From: Actinomucor elegans
Taxonomy: Eukaryota > Mucoromycota > Mucoromycetes > Mucorales > Mucoraceae
Direction of reading: 5' to 3'
DNA length: 64,000 nt
Assembly (NCBI GenBank): GCA_026027325.1
Contig: JAMSLZ010000017.1
Coordinates: 496,001 to 560,000, forward strand
In this document: piece by piece, positions 1-11,511 of the stretch
Numbering within the stretch: position 1 is the first letter of the stretch
Layout: each line of letters starts with the position of its first letter
Made by a program: the position numbers and the translations under genes
Notes under the pieces: model-generated
What the model saw: only the letters and a program-made list of their open reading frames with translations
Databases searched by the model: none
What the model was told of the DNA's origin: nothing

Positions 1-1004
1 CATCGCCATGACAGCTGCCATGCCCAAAGCAGACACAGCACCTACTCTTTCCCAATTATATACTTTGGTACCTCCTACTGTCAAATCATTGCCGTTGACA
101 AATGTTCTTAACCTTCGCCCTAGGTAATTGACTGAGAATATGAACGCTGGGTAATACACGGGTGACACACGTATATTCTGCAGCTCCACATTAATTTTGA
201 GGAATCGTGTATCGTCCATACTATACGTGTTGCGTAAAAACTCGTCTGCCAGTTTTTCCTCGGCGTCTTTCATGTAGGATTGAGCGAATCGGACGGCAGT
301 GGTAGGGTAGATCAAGAAAGGATCGACTTTACGAGGTTCATCTCCCAATAACGAAGGCGAAAAGGCCACAGCGTTTTCCAGCGCAGGACCTGTCGTGATA
401 TGTTCGACCAAACCTCGACGGTAGCGATGCGACGCGTAGATCTGAAGCTTTGGGTGAGCCAGGGGGACATAGTCTCGAGTGAAGCTATGTTTTTGAGGTA
501 TCCAAAACCAATCTGTTTCCCAATGAGGCTCGTGTTTCTTGGTAGCCGCATTGTAGCGCGTTCGCATGACCCGTCGACCCTAAATCAACAACAGTCAAAC
601 CACATTTTTGAAGAAGAAAATGGTTATCCAAACTTACAACTTGCGCTTCTTCAATGGTTGCATGAACGGTGGCAGATACCACCCAGAAAGGCAAAAAGAC
701 TTGCTCGGGAGGAGAGGTTTGGGACAGACGGGCTGAAAAGAACCCTCTACCGTGATAATCCTCGAATATCTACCGGAAAAAAAAAAGAACCTATGAACAA
801 CTATTTGTGGCAAAACGTTCTTTTTCTTTCGTTTACTTTCTCGGCTGCTTTGACGTGTTGGTCGAAAGGAATAGCTTTAAGCTTTTCGCTAGAAGGCCCA
901 CCTTTCTTTGAGGAGGAACTTGAGTGCCGAATGACTAGAGATCTCAAAGATGATCTAACATAACAAGTGAACAAGGGCCGAGATCTTGTCTGTAACAAAA
1001 GCAT
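1..1004 (-). CDS. Putative mitochondrial protein of unknown function, 3' end off the left edge
   Basis: Three exons on the minus strand, 837-1004, 638-769 and 1-579, give an open frame of at least 293 residues that is still open at base 1. The introns begin GTAAAC and GTAAGT and end TAG; the frame closes across both. The start was chosen because the first 35 residues (MLLLQTRSRPLFTCYVRSS and on) are rich in Arg and Ser and poor in acidic residues, as in a mitochondrial presequence. A conserved-looking part follows, with the strings PFWVVSATVHATIEEAQV and HWETDWFWIP, and a hydrophobic Ala/Met-rich stretch at the visible end that could be a membrane segment. I recognise no named family. The frame on the other strand at 400-963 is a shadow. 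Mitochondrial location is inferred from the N terminus only. Confidence 0.65.
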
Positions 1005-1880
1005 GGGCGTACAATAAGAACGGGTAATATTATGTACTTTTGTATAGGAAATATAAATCTTAGTTAGCGTGACGTGACGTGTAGCCTAAGGTTTTGATAT
1101 ATTCCCTTATGTCTACATGCTTTTATTAATATCGGAAGATGCAAAGCATAGTTATGAAGCATGAATGTAGTTTGAACTTTGAAACTGATGCTACAACAAA
1201 CTTTATGCGACAATAAATAAGCAGGCACCTTTTTGTTTGGTACATTATAATTTTCACACAAGCAGTCTGGCTTATCTATATAAGCACAGTTTAACTAGAA
1301 TAGAACTGGGTTGCATGTGCATATATGGCCCTAGAAAGTTCCCTTTTTTGTTATGCGTAAAAGAACACCTTCAGCTAAACGTTTACGCGACACTCTTTTG
1401 TTTCCCTGGGTCCTGTTTTTTTCCCATTGTAATATCATATAGGATAGTGCCTTGTATTTAAACTAAACTGAAGATGTTACATTCTCTTGATGTCATTAGC
1501 AAGCAAATGCAGCGCTATTGAGTGTGTTTCTAATACAAGATATTTACCCGAAGCTTCTCTAGAGAAAGTTTGACGAGTTATGAGGCAATGATGCCCAGAT
1601 ATCGTTTACTAGTGTTAAGATATATTTTAGCCGATGTTTGTATTATAGATAATATATATGAGCCTCAAGCTTTTTTTATTCCATGGACGTCCCGTCCAAT
1701 AAGTAACACATAGTAATCTCAAAATGACGTGCTCGGTTCATTCAATACTGACGACTGATTGTTTCAACTGCGGCAATACAGCCCCAACAGTGCAGATTGC
1801 ATGGAATTCAATCGCAGTTAGATAACTCTAATTTAGTGTGGGTGAGAAGAAAACAACTAGACTCAGTTACACATCAAAAG
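1005..1880. other. Intergenic stretch, no gene seen
   Basis: AT-rich spacer between the divergently transcribed mitochondrial-protein gene and the aldehyde dehydrogenase gene. The short frames at 1064-1261 and 1237-1461 have no recognisable protein content. It probably holds the promoters of both genes. Confidence 0.5.
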
Positions 1881-1894
1881 TATAAAAAGAGGGG
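1881..1894 (+). promoter_or_regulatory. TATA box with adjoining AGGGG element
   Basis: TATAAAAA at 1881-1888 lies 70 bases upstream of the aldehyde dehydrogenase ATG, a usual fungal distance. AGGGG at 1890-1894 matches the core of the yeast stress response element. The TATA role is likely; the stress-element role is only a motif match. Confidence 0.45.
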
Positions 1895-1950
1895 ATTCTG
1901 CAATAGTTCTACTTTTCATTACCTTTATTCTAATCAAATAAAAGCAAAAC

Positions 1951-3753
1951 ATGTCCAAGTTCATTGTTGAAACCGAAACTCCCAAGGGTTATAAGCTCAA
2001 GCGTAAGTGATCGCGTTTTCTTGTGTAATATGATTACGTGATTTGATCAATTAACACACACTATACACACGTAGTTCAAACTGGTCTGTTCATCAATAAC
2101 GAGTTCGTTGCTGGTTCCGACACTATTGAAACTATTAACCCTTCTACTGGCAAGCTTATCGCCCATGTTCAAGCTGGTAAAATGGAATACTACATGCTGT
2201 TGTTATAGATGATTTAATAGTTTTATTCTAGCTGGTAAGAAGGAAGTCGATGCTGCTGTTCAAGCTGCCGCCAATGCTTTCCATGGTCCTTGGGGAAAGA
2301 TGCCTTCTCTTGACCGTGCTGCTCTCATGTTCAAACTCGCTGAGTTGATTGACCGTGATAACGAAGAGCTTTCTCAAATCGAAACTCTCGATAACGGTAA
2401 GGGTATTACCTTCTCTCGTCTTTTCGATGCCAGACAAATTGCCATCACGCTCCGTTACTTTGCTGGTTACGCCGACAAAGTCCACGGTAAGGTCATTGAC
2501 ACTGAGGGCGCCCTCTCTTACACCCGTCACGAGCCCATTGGTGTCTGTGGCGCTATTATCCCATGGAACTTCCCTTTGATGATGTTGGGTTGGAAGCTCG
2601 GCCCCGCTCTTGCCACTGGTAATACCGTCGTCGTAAAGACTTCCGAGTTGACTCCTCTCTCCGCCTACAAGGTTGCTCAACTCGTTATTGAAGCTGGTTT
2701 CCCTCCCGGTGTTGTCAATATCATTACTGGTTACGGTGCCGTGGCTGGTGATGCTCTTGCTCGTCACATGAAGGTCTCCAAGATTGCTTTCACTGGTTCT
2801 ACTGGCGTTGGCCGTCTCGTCATGAAGGCTGCTTCTGAGAGTAACTTAAAGAAGGTTACTTTGGAGTTGGGTGGCAAGTCACCCAACATTATCTTTGATG
2901 ATGCTGATTTAGGTAAAGGATACAGCATATATATATATCTGATATTCTATATTGTTTTGTTTGACTAAACCTACTTTGACATAATAGATCAAGCTGTGCG
3001 ATGGGCTCATAAGGGTATTTTCTTTAACCACGGTCAATGCTGTTGTGCTGGTAGCCGTATCTATGTACAAGCTAGTATTCATGACAAGTTCTTGGAAAAG
3101 TTCAAGGAGTACACCTTGAAAACCAAGTTGGGTGATCCTCACGAAGAAGATACTTTCCAAGGCCCTCAAGTTTCCCAAACACAATTCGATCGTATCATGG
3201 GATACATCGAAGCTGGTAAGAAGGAAGGTGCCACCTGTTACATGGGCGGCAACCGTTGGGGTAAAGAAGGTTACTTTATCGAACCTACTGTCTTTACCAA
3301 TGTCAAGGAAGATATGACCATCGTGCGTGAAGAAATCTTTGGTCCCGTAGTTACTGTTTCCAAATTTGACACTGTTGATGATGTAGTAAACATGGCTTTG
3401 GATACTGAATACGGTTTGGCTGCTGCTGTATTCACCAAGGATACTGCTCGTGCTATTGATGTTTCTAACCGTCTTCAAGCTGGTACCGTCTGTAAGTATT
3501 AGACAAGTTGGACGCCGTATACATCTTGTTAACAATTGATTCTAATTAGGGGTTAACTGTTACAATGAATTGGATTACAACACACCTTTCGGCGGTTTCC
3601 GTCAGAGTGGTATTGGCCGTGAGAATGGTGAATATGCTTTGGACAACTACATTCAGGTAAAATCTTTAGGCATACGCATATCTTTCGTGAGAAATTAACA
3701 TATTGCATTTATAGGTCAAGACTGTAAAGATCAATGTTAGCCGTACACCATAA
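1951..3753 (+). CDS. Aldehyde dehydrogenase, NAD(P)-dependent
   Basis: Six exons (1951-2002, 2075-2176, 2232-2912, 2988-3491, 3550-3656, 3715-3753) encode 494 residues, the normal length of the ALDH superfamily. It would oxidise an aldehyde such as acetaldehyde to the acid with NAD+ or NADP+. Visible landmarks are the IIPWNFP motif with the catalytic Asn, the cofactor loop FTGSTGVG, the general base Glu near residue 263 in LELGGKSP, and the nucleophile Cys near residue 297 in [13 protein letters not shown]. The end ([12 protein letters not shown] and the oligomerisation tail) is intact. There is no targeting peptide, so it is probably cytosolic. The class (ALDH1/2-like) is secure; the substrate is not. 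A TATA box and an AGGGG motif stand just upstream, compatible with strong or stress-responsive expression. Confidence 0.95.
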
Positions 3754-4865
3754 ACAGTTATTCCCTCTTTCTTTATGATATGAAACTCAATGGAAACTTA
3801 TTCTTTTTTTTTTACCCTCATTCTTTCAAATCAATAAAAAAATAAAAATAATGCATCTTGCATATTGTACAAAGTTAAAAAAACTCTCATACTAAATGAA
3901 GTACTTTTTTTTTTTGGGGAATCTCGTTAAGGTTACCCGCTTTTATTCCTCTATACACCTGACCTGTTTAGGTACACGAAGGTGCGCGATTTTTTTGGGC
4001 GTTCAAGGTTTTGCAGTTGGCTTTGAGTGATTTATCTGAAACGTCTAGTAAGTTTTATTATAATAAGCTCTTTTTTTTATGTAGAAAAAGAAGCGTGCTT
4101 GCGACACAAGAAACGCTGGCCCAAGTTCTTGAGGTTATGTAACGTAGATCAACCTTAATGAACTCTATTGGGTGAACTGACTAATAAAAAAAAATGTGAC
4201 TAGGATTGTGACTTTTATTTTAGAAATTTATTTTTTCAAAAAACTATAAAAGGTCAAAGAAAGTAAACAATTATTTTTTTTCTTTAGTGACCGTACTCTA
4301 CAGGATCTGTATGCAGTATGTTTCAATTCTACGTTTTCTAAACTAGATACAATCCCAAAGCTAGTCGATGATCTTTAGTAGACCTTCTTTTGAGTGAAGT
4401 GTGCCGATTGTTGCTCTCTGAGCAGCTTTCGTCAGTTGATGATCTCGCCTGTCTTTATTCCAAGGACAAGGCAAGGAAGGAGCTACAAGTCTGATAGCTT
4501 ATTTTATTTATTATAAAATGAAAATGAAAAATCTACCTATATACAAGCCACCCTGTAAATATTATAGTATCGGTGCTTTGCTGAGAGGCTTTTATTAGTA
4601 ATCGAAATTGCTGCTAATTAAATCCTGTGTTGGGTTATTGTTGTATAAGCTTTGATCACCACAGCCTATTGTATAGCATTGATTAAATGCTCTTTTACAT
4701 GCTAGAATATTCTATAGCGTAGCAATCTGTAGTAAATATTCAATCACTAGCCTATTAGTTGTTATTGTATAAATAGCTGCGGTAATTTAGAACGACAAGT
4801 GTCAGTAAAGGATTATTACTATACATTTTACTTGCTATCCAATCGCAATCATTGAGTTTTTCCTA

Positions 4866-4970
4866 GATGCAGTAGTCTATCCTAAGCTTGGAATGCTGAT
4901 CAAATACAACATTTTGGCTAGGATTGTTAAAGAGATCTATAGATCATTAAATTCGGTTTATATTTAAAAG
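4866..4970 (+). repeat. Dispersed SINE-like repeat, copy 1
   Basis: Begins GATGCAGTAG and keeps the second box ACAACATTTTGG and the distal box AGATCTATAGATCATTA, in the same order as in the other copies of the window. Degenerate. Confidence 0.55.
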
Positions 4971-5044
4971 AAATGTTCATTGGACTGTCAATCACTTATA
5001 TAGATTCTATACACAAGCACTTGCATCAATTAATGATCCCAGTA

Positions 5045-5110
5045 GATGCAGTAGTTCATTTTGAACATAAAGTAATCATTTAATGCGACATTAAAATCGT
5101 CGTAATTAAC
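5045..5110 (+). repeat. Dispersed SINE-like repeat, copy 2
   Basis: GATGCAGTAGTTCATTTTGA, then AATGCGACATTAAAATCG about 50 bases from the start; it lacks a clear distal box. Confidence 0.6.
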
Positions 5111-5704
5111 ATACATTTTTGGCCCAAATTTCAAACTATTATTTTTTTTATACATATGTGCGTATGTGAACCGTAAAGATAACGGCTTTAAGACATAGCT
5201 ATTAACCATATCTTAAACTTAAGAAGTTTGGGAGTATACATTCATATTTCTTATGCCAAAGGTAGAAGAATCCCAATAGGTAGTTGGTCTTTTGGTCAAA
5301 GAAAACTTTGTACATTAATGTAGAAAAGTAGAATTGTTTTTATCTCATTTAACGGGCCTTGTAGTTCTATGTAAATAGACTTTGTTTTGTCATTTATCTA
5401 CGTTTTTTCGCTATTAGAACGCGAATGAATATGTTTCGATAACTCAATAAAGATCAAGAAACATGCAAAGCCGATGGTCTTTTGGTTTTGATAACATGAT
5501 TGTCATTTTAAAGATATGCAAGTATTCAATTCAGTATAATACACATGTACTACTACTGATGATAATAGTAGTTTCATGCATAGCATACTTACTTGTTTCT
5601 TCTATATTCGAAATGTTAAGCTGTTGCAAAATCGAGAGTCGATTCGTGAAATAAAGAATATCAGATTTATTGAGAATAGACACTGTGATAGTTGAATGAA
5701 TTGG

Positions 5705-7831
5705 CTAATATCTTTTTTTAAAATGAATTCGCAAATCTACAGGTTTAACGCATCCGTATCCTAGTGCGACACATCCGTTTCTGTGGATAGAATCTTCAGG
5801 CAAATCCCATTCAAACTTGCGCACTATTATGTATAATCATTCCGTTAATTCAAGTTTGATGATATAAAGACTGCTTCTTTGTACTTACAAAGCATGGACA
5901 GAAACACACGTTGTTCAGTATAACTGAAATTTAGACCGATGCATAAATGACTACCGTAGCCAAAAGGCACAAATTTTAAACCATCCTTGGTAGAATCAAT
6001 ACCGTCATTGCAAAGGAATCGATCAGGATCGAACTCGGCGGCATTTTCCCAATTAGCTTCACGCAAATGCGTACCAACAATATCAACGTCAATATAAGAG
6101 CCTTCAGGTATAACTAAGCCTTCAATGGCCATATCTTGTGGGGATACACGGGGTAAAGTATTTGCTACGGGGCTGTTGAGTCGAAGAGTCTAAGAAAAAG
6201 AAATTAGTAGCTAGAAAATTAGTGCTTTGAGATAATGTAAAGCATGCCATACTTCTTTGATACAAGCATTGAGGTATTTCATTTGTTTAATGTCTTCTAA
6301 CGAAGGTAAAGTGTCTTCAGGTTCGTCTCCCAAGATCTGGAGAACTTCTTGCCTTGCCTTGTTTTGAATGTCTTTGTTGCGACCTAGTTGAGCAATGACA
6401 AAGGAGATGCTGGTAGAGGTTGTATCATGTCCTAAGGTAAAAATAAAGTGGTAATTAGATTTATGTATTTACCGCAGAAAAAAAGAGTGATGTTCTACCT
6501 GCAAAAAAGAAACTAGCAATGTTTCTCTTTTGTAAAATAAAAAGTCAGTCTTTTACTATCAGGAAAGAAAATAAAATAATGCAAGCATGAAAGTTATAAT
6601 TTACTCTTAGTTCCAAGTTGGAAAGTTTCCCTGACCCAGCCTGTTCTTCTTCCAACATCAATGTCAAAATATCCTTCTCAGCGTCAGGCTTATCTGATGT
6701 AGCGTTTTGAGTAATGGCCGCACGTTTTTCTGCGATCATTGAGTCAATACGATCCAATAATTGATCCAGTTCCTTATGTGCCGCCATACGCGAGGGAAAC
6801 ATCCATTTCAATTGATCATCAAAGACTTGGAAAAGCAGAAAGAAAAGATCCGTCATGTTGTCGCGAATGGTATCATAGCCTTCTAGCCATTTGTTATCGA
6901 CAATATCTGTGCATTCAAAGTCAAAGCCTTACAAAAAAAGAAAAGACGATTTAAATGGAATTTCAAATGGTGAAGGGGAGAGATATTTACCAAAGCCAGC
7001 AACACCAATGGCATCCATTGTCATTCTTTCACAAATTGCAGCGATGTTTGTATTTTCTAGCCCAAGTCTTTCCATGATCTTGAAGGTCCTTTGACTTAAA
7101 CGTCCAAAAGTGTTGACAGGGAGAGTGCGATGAAAAGCAGGGTTAACGATCTATTGAGTCGATATGAGAAAACTGTGAATTTCTGTCCTTTTCTTTCTAT
7201 TATACCTTTCTCTGATGTTTCCATTCATCACCTTCAAGGGAACCGAGATGCTTACCACCAATGAATCTGCAAACCAAGCTACCGCCTGATCCAAACATGC
7301 CTTCTGCTTTAGGAAATAGTTCTATTGAGGCTAGATTAGGCAACAAGAAACTAGGAAGCAATCAAGTTGTATAAAGAACGCTTACCGGCATCGGATAAGA
7401 TCATTTTGCTGATACTTGGGTTGGTAGATCGAATTTGCCATCCTACATACGTAGGTTCCTTTTTTTTTAAAATCAAGCATTGAGTTATTGATATAGTTTC
7501 TCAAATACTAAACACGTACCACGTAAATACCATTGGCTTCTTCCAAGAGAGGAAGAACAAGCTTACGCTTTTGTTCATACACCGTATCGCCTCGAAAGAT
7601 AGATTTCAAAAGATCGACATAAGTTACGCATGGAAAAGCTCTATATTTTTTGGGAGGAACGGTCATTTTTCTGTAAATATAACGACCGAAACTAATCAGC
7701 GTTACAGCAACACTGATAGAGTAGATGATTGTCTTGTCTCGCTTCAAACGAGGTAAGTATACTTGGATGAATGCTCGATCTAGTTGCTTGGCATAATCCA
7801 CTGTAACGTTGAGATGGTTTGATAAAGACAT
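5705..7831 (-). CDS. Cytochrome P450 monooxygenase
   Basis: Nine exons on the minus strand (7520-7831, 7386-7458, 7206-7330, 6991-7150, 6605-6927, 6499-6526, 6253-6431, 5889-6189, 5705-5823) close in one frame of 539 residues, normal for a microsomal P450. An N-terminal membrane anchor around TIIYSISVAVTLISFGRYIY is followed by the I-helix AGHDTT, the K-helix ExxR (spanning the intron between exons 7 and 8), FDPDRF and the heme-binding FGYGSHLCIG with its Cys ligand. It should be an ER monooxygenase fed by P450 reductase. Its substrate and CYP family cannot be told by eye; the general look is that of CYP3/CYP5-like fungal enzymes. It lies head to head with the eS31 gene, sharing an upstream region of about 635 bases. 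Confidence 0.93.
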
Positions 7832-8466
7832 GATAGTGTTCTTGCGGCGATAAAAAAAAAAGAAAAAAAGAGGAAAGAGTGTTATTAAATAGAGTTCTGT
7901 AAGAAGACTGACGAGTCAAGAGACAGAAGTTCTGTTCTTTTGATTGGCTGGCATCATGTTGATCACAGGTCCAAAGTTAATATATAGCATGAATAGATAT
8001 TGGACACAATTACTGATCAAAAAATTAGCATAAAGAGACAATGCTACGTGCTTCGATCTCAGTTATAGTATTCAGGCATTTATAAAGTCAATTCAAGTTA
8101 ATTGAGCCATCCAATCGATTGGTTTTTACCAAAAAAAAAAAAGTGGGATATTGTCACCAAGAACTGGCCATTATGAATTCACTTCAATAGACGCGATAAG
8201 CATATCTTTTTGTTGAACTTTAATTTGTTTCGCCTCCCTCCCCCAATTCAATTCTCGTGGTAATTGAAAATAGTGCGGGGTATCGAAATTTCGACTGGTA
8301 GTTGTGTTAACGTGCGGTGAATGAAACTTTGAAAATAAATTTTTGTTCTGGAAGCTAAGCCACTTTCTGAATGGGCCAATCAAGGTCACGAATCGTAAAA
8401 CTTTTTGCTTGTTAAGAAGGAAGAAGCCACTGGCAGTCGTTTTGTTCCATCTCTTTCCCATTCGAC
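7832..8466. other. Shared divergent promoter region of P450 and eS31 genes
   Basis: No coding frame is supported here. A CCAAT-type sequence occurs at about 8363 (GGCCAATCA) near the ribosomal gene and its complement (ATTGGCTGG) at about 7941 near the P450 gene. These are plausible CCAAT-factor sites in a bidirectional promoter. Confidence 0.4.
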
Positions 8467-9166
8467 ATGCAACTCTTTGTTAAGTCCCTTGCTGGTAACA
8501 CCCTCGCTCTCGAGGTTGCCCCCTCCACCTCCGTTGAGAATGTTAAGGCTATGATTGCCGCCCGTGAAGGTATATAATGACACCAAAACCTTCACCCCCC
8601 ATTGAAGATTAGTTGGGTTCGTTTTTATTTTCAGTATAACCAAAACGCGAATGGAACGAACCACAACTATGATATTTTCAAACGTAAAATAATTCTCAAC
8701 ATTCTCTCTTTCTCCTGCTATGAATAGGTATTGATGCTGATTTCCAATGTCTCTCTTTCGCTGGTAAGTCTCTCCAAAACGCTGAGGCTCTTGCCCTTTA
8801 CGGTGTCCAAGACAACTCTACTCTCCACCTCAACGCCGAGCTCCTCGGTGGTGGTAAGAAGAGAAAGAAGAAGACCTACACTACCCCCAAGAAGATCAAG
8901 CACAAGCGTACTAAGGTCAAGTTGGCTATCTTGAAGATGTACAAGGTCGATGAGTCTGGTAAGATCACCCGTCTCCGTCGTGAGTGCCCTAACGCCACCT
9001 GTGGTGCTGGTGTCTTCATGGCCAAGCACAAGGATCGTCAATACTGTGGCAAGTGTCACTTGACCTACGTCTTCCAAAAGGTAAAGTGAAAAAAAAGAAT
9101 GGCTTGATATTAGTAGTAAGATGATGGATCTAATTTTTTTTATTTTGACAGGACCAAGAGGCTTAA
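8467..9166 (+). CDS. RPS31: Diverged ubiquitin-like domain fused to ribosomal protein eS31 (S27a)
   Basis: Three exons (8467-8569, 8728-9080, 9152-9166) encode 156 residues. Residues 1-77 align with ubiquitin without gaps but are far from it. Of the ubiquitin lysines, K6, K27 and K48 remain; positions 11, 29, 33 and 63 are Asn, Met, Arg and Asp. The Ile44 patch is lost (Ser44, Asn70), and Arg72 and Arg74 are Glu and Leu before a GGG ending. The rest is a normal eS31: a very basic link ([13 protein letters not shown]) and a zinc ribbon with CPNATCGAG and YCGKCH. Canonical ubiquitin is nearly invariant, so this domain has probably become a FUBI-like chaperone part cleaved from eS31 rather than a conjugated modifier. 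The eS31 call is certain; the fate of the N-terminal domain is inference. Confidence 0.93.
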
Positions 9167-9862
9167 ATTTTGTAAAATAGCAAAAGAGTTTATCTTTTTT
9201 CCTTTTTTTATAATAAAAATAAAAAGTTTTGAAACCAAATGTCTCTGATACATGTCTTTTTCTTTAATAGGTATATCATTTGACGCGTCTTTCTGTAATA
9301 AAAGGAAGCTACATTTTGATAGAATGTCTCTGTTTACAATGATACTAGGTGATTCGGATTATACAATATCACTTGTAAGGGATGCTTGTAGTTAAAAATG
9401 CTTTTGATTGAATTTCGGACATTAAACGAAATTTTCTTTGGTGAAATCTTTTAAATTGAAAAAAAAGAAAAAGTTTAGGTACATATATATCATTCCAGCA
9501 GCATTTAATTGCGTATGGAACAGTATGGCATTTAGTTGGAAACTGGGGCTATCCTTCAATTACGTGTGATCTTTTGAAGAAGGGTTTCGATTTGTCATAA
9601 AGAAGTGCTTATATATATGAAGTAAATAAAGTACCCGTGTGTACGTTTATAGTCTATAAAAGGCCCTATCTTATGAATATGCCCCTACATTGTAGGAAAA
9701 AAAAAAAAAAAGGTATTTTCCAAACTGGAAATTTGGTTTCAAGATGTATGTCCACTGAACAAATATTTAATTTGATTGGCTGACGGAGATGAAGCAGTAA
9801 CAGAAAAGTCGTGAGTCAAACGGCGCTGAAATGCGTTTTGGATATCGAGTCACAAATCGAGA
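9167..9862. other. Intergenic stretch, no gene seen
   Basis: 3' region of the eS31 gene and upstream region of STI1. It contains poly-A and poly-T runs and a CCAAT complement (GATTGGCTG at about 9774), and no supported coding frame. Confidence 0.45.
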
Positions 9863-9877
9863 GTTCCAGAAGGCTCT
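9863..9877 (+). promoter_or_regulatory. Heat shock element upstream of STI1
   Basis: The sequence AGTTCCAGAAGGCTC contains the inverted pair TTCnnGAA followed by a third unit with one mismatch (CTC for TTC). It lies about 100 bases upstream of the STI1 start and 20 bases upstream of a TATA-like ATAATATAA at 9892-9900. This matches the established heat-shock control of STI1/HOP genes by HSF1. Confidence 0.55.
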
Positions 9878-9973
9878 TTGATGATGGATACATAATATAA
9901 CCTCCAAAGAAAGACGTGATTTTTTTTCCTCTCTCTTCTTTGTATTTCCATAACTCTATATCTTTTATAAAAC

Positions 9974-11223
9974 ATGTCTGAAGATAACAAACAACTTGCT
10001 TTGGCCGAAAAGGATCTCGGTAACCAAGCTTACAAGAAGCGCGAATTTGAAACCGCTCTTACTCACTATAACAAGGCTTACGAGTTGGATAACACCAATA
10101 TCACTTTCTTGACCAACAAAGCTGGTAAGAAATACCTGAATATTTTATACCTGAAATGTGAACTCACCATTGTTTCGTAGCTGTTCTTTTTGAGCAAGAA
10201 AAGTATCAAGACTGTATTAAGGCTTGTGAAGATGCCATTGAACGCGGTCGCGAATTAAGATGTGATTACAAGTTGATCGCTAGGTAAGAAAAAGTTTTCA
10301 AGTTGACTTTTTGATACAAAATCTTAAATTGCACTATTGATAGAGCTCTTCAACGTATTGGTAATGCTTACCTTAAATTGGATAATTTGGACGACTCCAT
10401 CAAGTACTATGGCAAGTCTTTGACTGAACATCGTACACCCGAAACACTTCAAAAGCTTCGTGATACTGAGAAGCTCAAGAAGGAACAAGAGAAGGCTGCT
10501 TATTATAACCCTGAGCTTGCTGATAAGGCGCGTGAGGAAGGTAACGCTCTTTTCAAAGCTGGTAAATGGTAAGAGAGAAAACGACAAAGGAAAAAAGACG
10601 CGTAGATTGGATGAATTGACCCTTATTTCATTATCATCATAGGCCCGAAGCCATTGAAAGATACACTGAGGCTATCAAGCGTAATGATAAGGATGTTAGA
10701 CCTTACTCTAACCGTGCTGTTTGTTATTTGAAGTTGATGGCTGTTCCTGAAGCCGAGAAGGATGCTGATCAATGTATTGCTTTGGACCCTACATTTGGTA
10801 AGTCAATTCGCACATCTTGAATTGACAGTTTATTGACTTTTGTCTTTTCTAGTTCGTGGTTATATTCGTAAGGCCGCTGCCCAACTTGTAAAGAGAGAGT
10901 TCCAAGAATCCATCGATACCCTCAACTTGGCCAAGGAACATGACAAGGATGGTAAATGCAGTCGCGAAATCCAACAGCAAATGATGAAGGCTTATACTGC
11001 CATGAGCCCCATGTCTGGCGGTGGCGGTGAATCTCAAGAGGAAACACTCAAGCGTGCTGCACAAGATCCTGAAGTTCAACGTATTCTTGGTGACCCTGTG
11101 ATGCAACAAATCCTTCAACAAATGCAAGAAGATCCCAAGGCTGCCCAAGAGCATTTAAAGAACCCCCAAATTGCTGCTAATGTCCGCAAGTTGATGAGCG
11201 CTGGTGTTATCCGTATGGGATAA
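9974..11223 (+). CDS. STI1: STI1/HOP co-chaperone, short form with TPR2A-TPR2B-DP2 only
   Basis: Five exons (9974-10124, 10181-10283, 10344-10568, 10643-10797, 10853-11223) encode 334 residues, against about 540-590 in yeast Sti1 and human HOP. The sequence starts right at the TPR2A domain ([20 protein letters not shown]). It runs through TPR2B ([20 protein letters not shown]) and a Gly-rich linker into the DP2/STI1 domain ([20 protein letters not shown], ending in an [14 protein letters not shown] tail). The Hsp70-binding TPR1 and DP1 are absent, and no coding sequence for them appears in the 800 bases upstream. TPR2A binds the Hsp90 C terminus and TPR2B can bind Hsp70 in full-length proteins, so the short form may still bridge both. 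C. elegans STI-1 likewise lacks TPR1. A heat shock element lies upstream. Confidence 0.93.
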
Positions 11224-11511
11224 GGTTTTTTTGTCTAATTTCTCTGTGTGTGTTTCTATTGTTATTTACATGTAGCATTTTTTTTTCTTTATCCTATTAA
11301 TAAAGCAGTATAGCTTGAGTATAATAATTTTTTTTATTTTTTGTTTATTTATTTAAGCAAGTGTAGTATTTACATAAAAAATTGGTGGGATAGGTACATG
11401 GAGGAGAGAAGGATGGATATAAGATTGGATTTGGGAATATTTGGTAGTGGTTACATTTCCCAAGCGCTTTTTGTTTTAAAATGTAAGCGCGTCTAATTAT
11501 AGTGATGTGTG

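Larger units (their letters stand above)
3754..5704. other. AT-rich intergenic stretch with two SINE-like repeat copies
   Basis: Convergent 3' ends of the aldehyde dehydrogenase and P450 genes with almost 2 kb between them. No coding frame is convincing (5463-5654 is a chance frame). It carries homopolymer runs, polyadenylation-like AATAAA sequences near 3833, and two copies of the dispersed repeat family at about 4866 and 5045. Confidence 0.5.

Noticed and set aside
400..963. Plus-strand frame of 187 codons
   Set aside because: Antisense shadow of a three-exon minus-strand gene whose exons close in frame and begin with a presequence-like N terminus.
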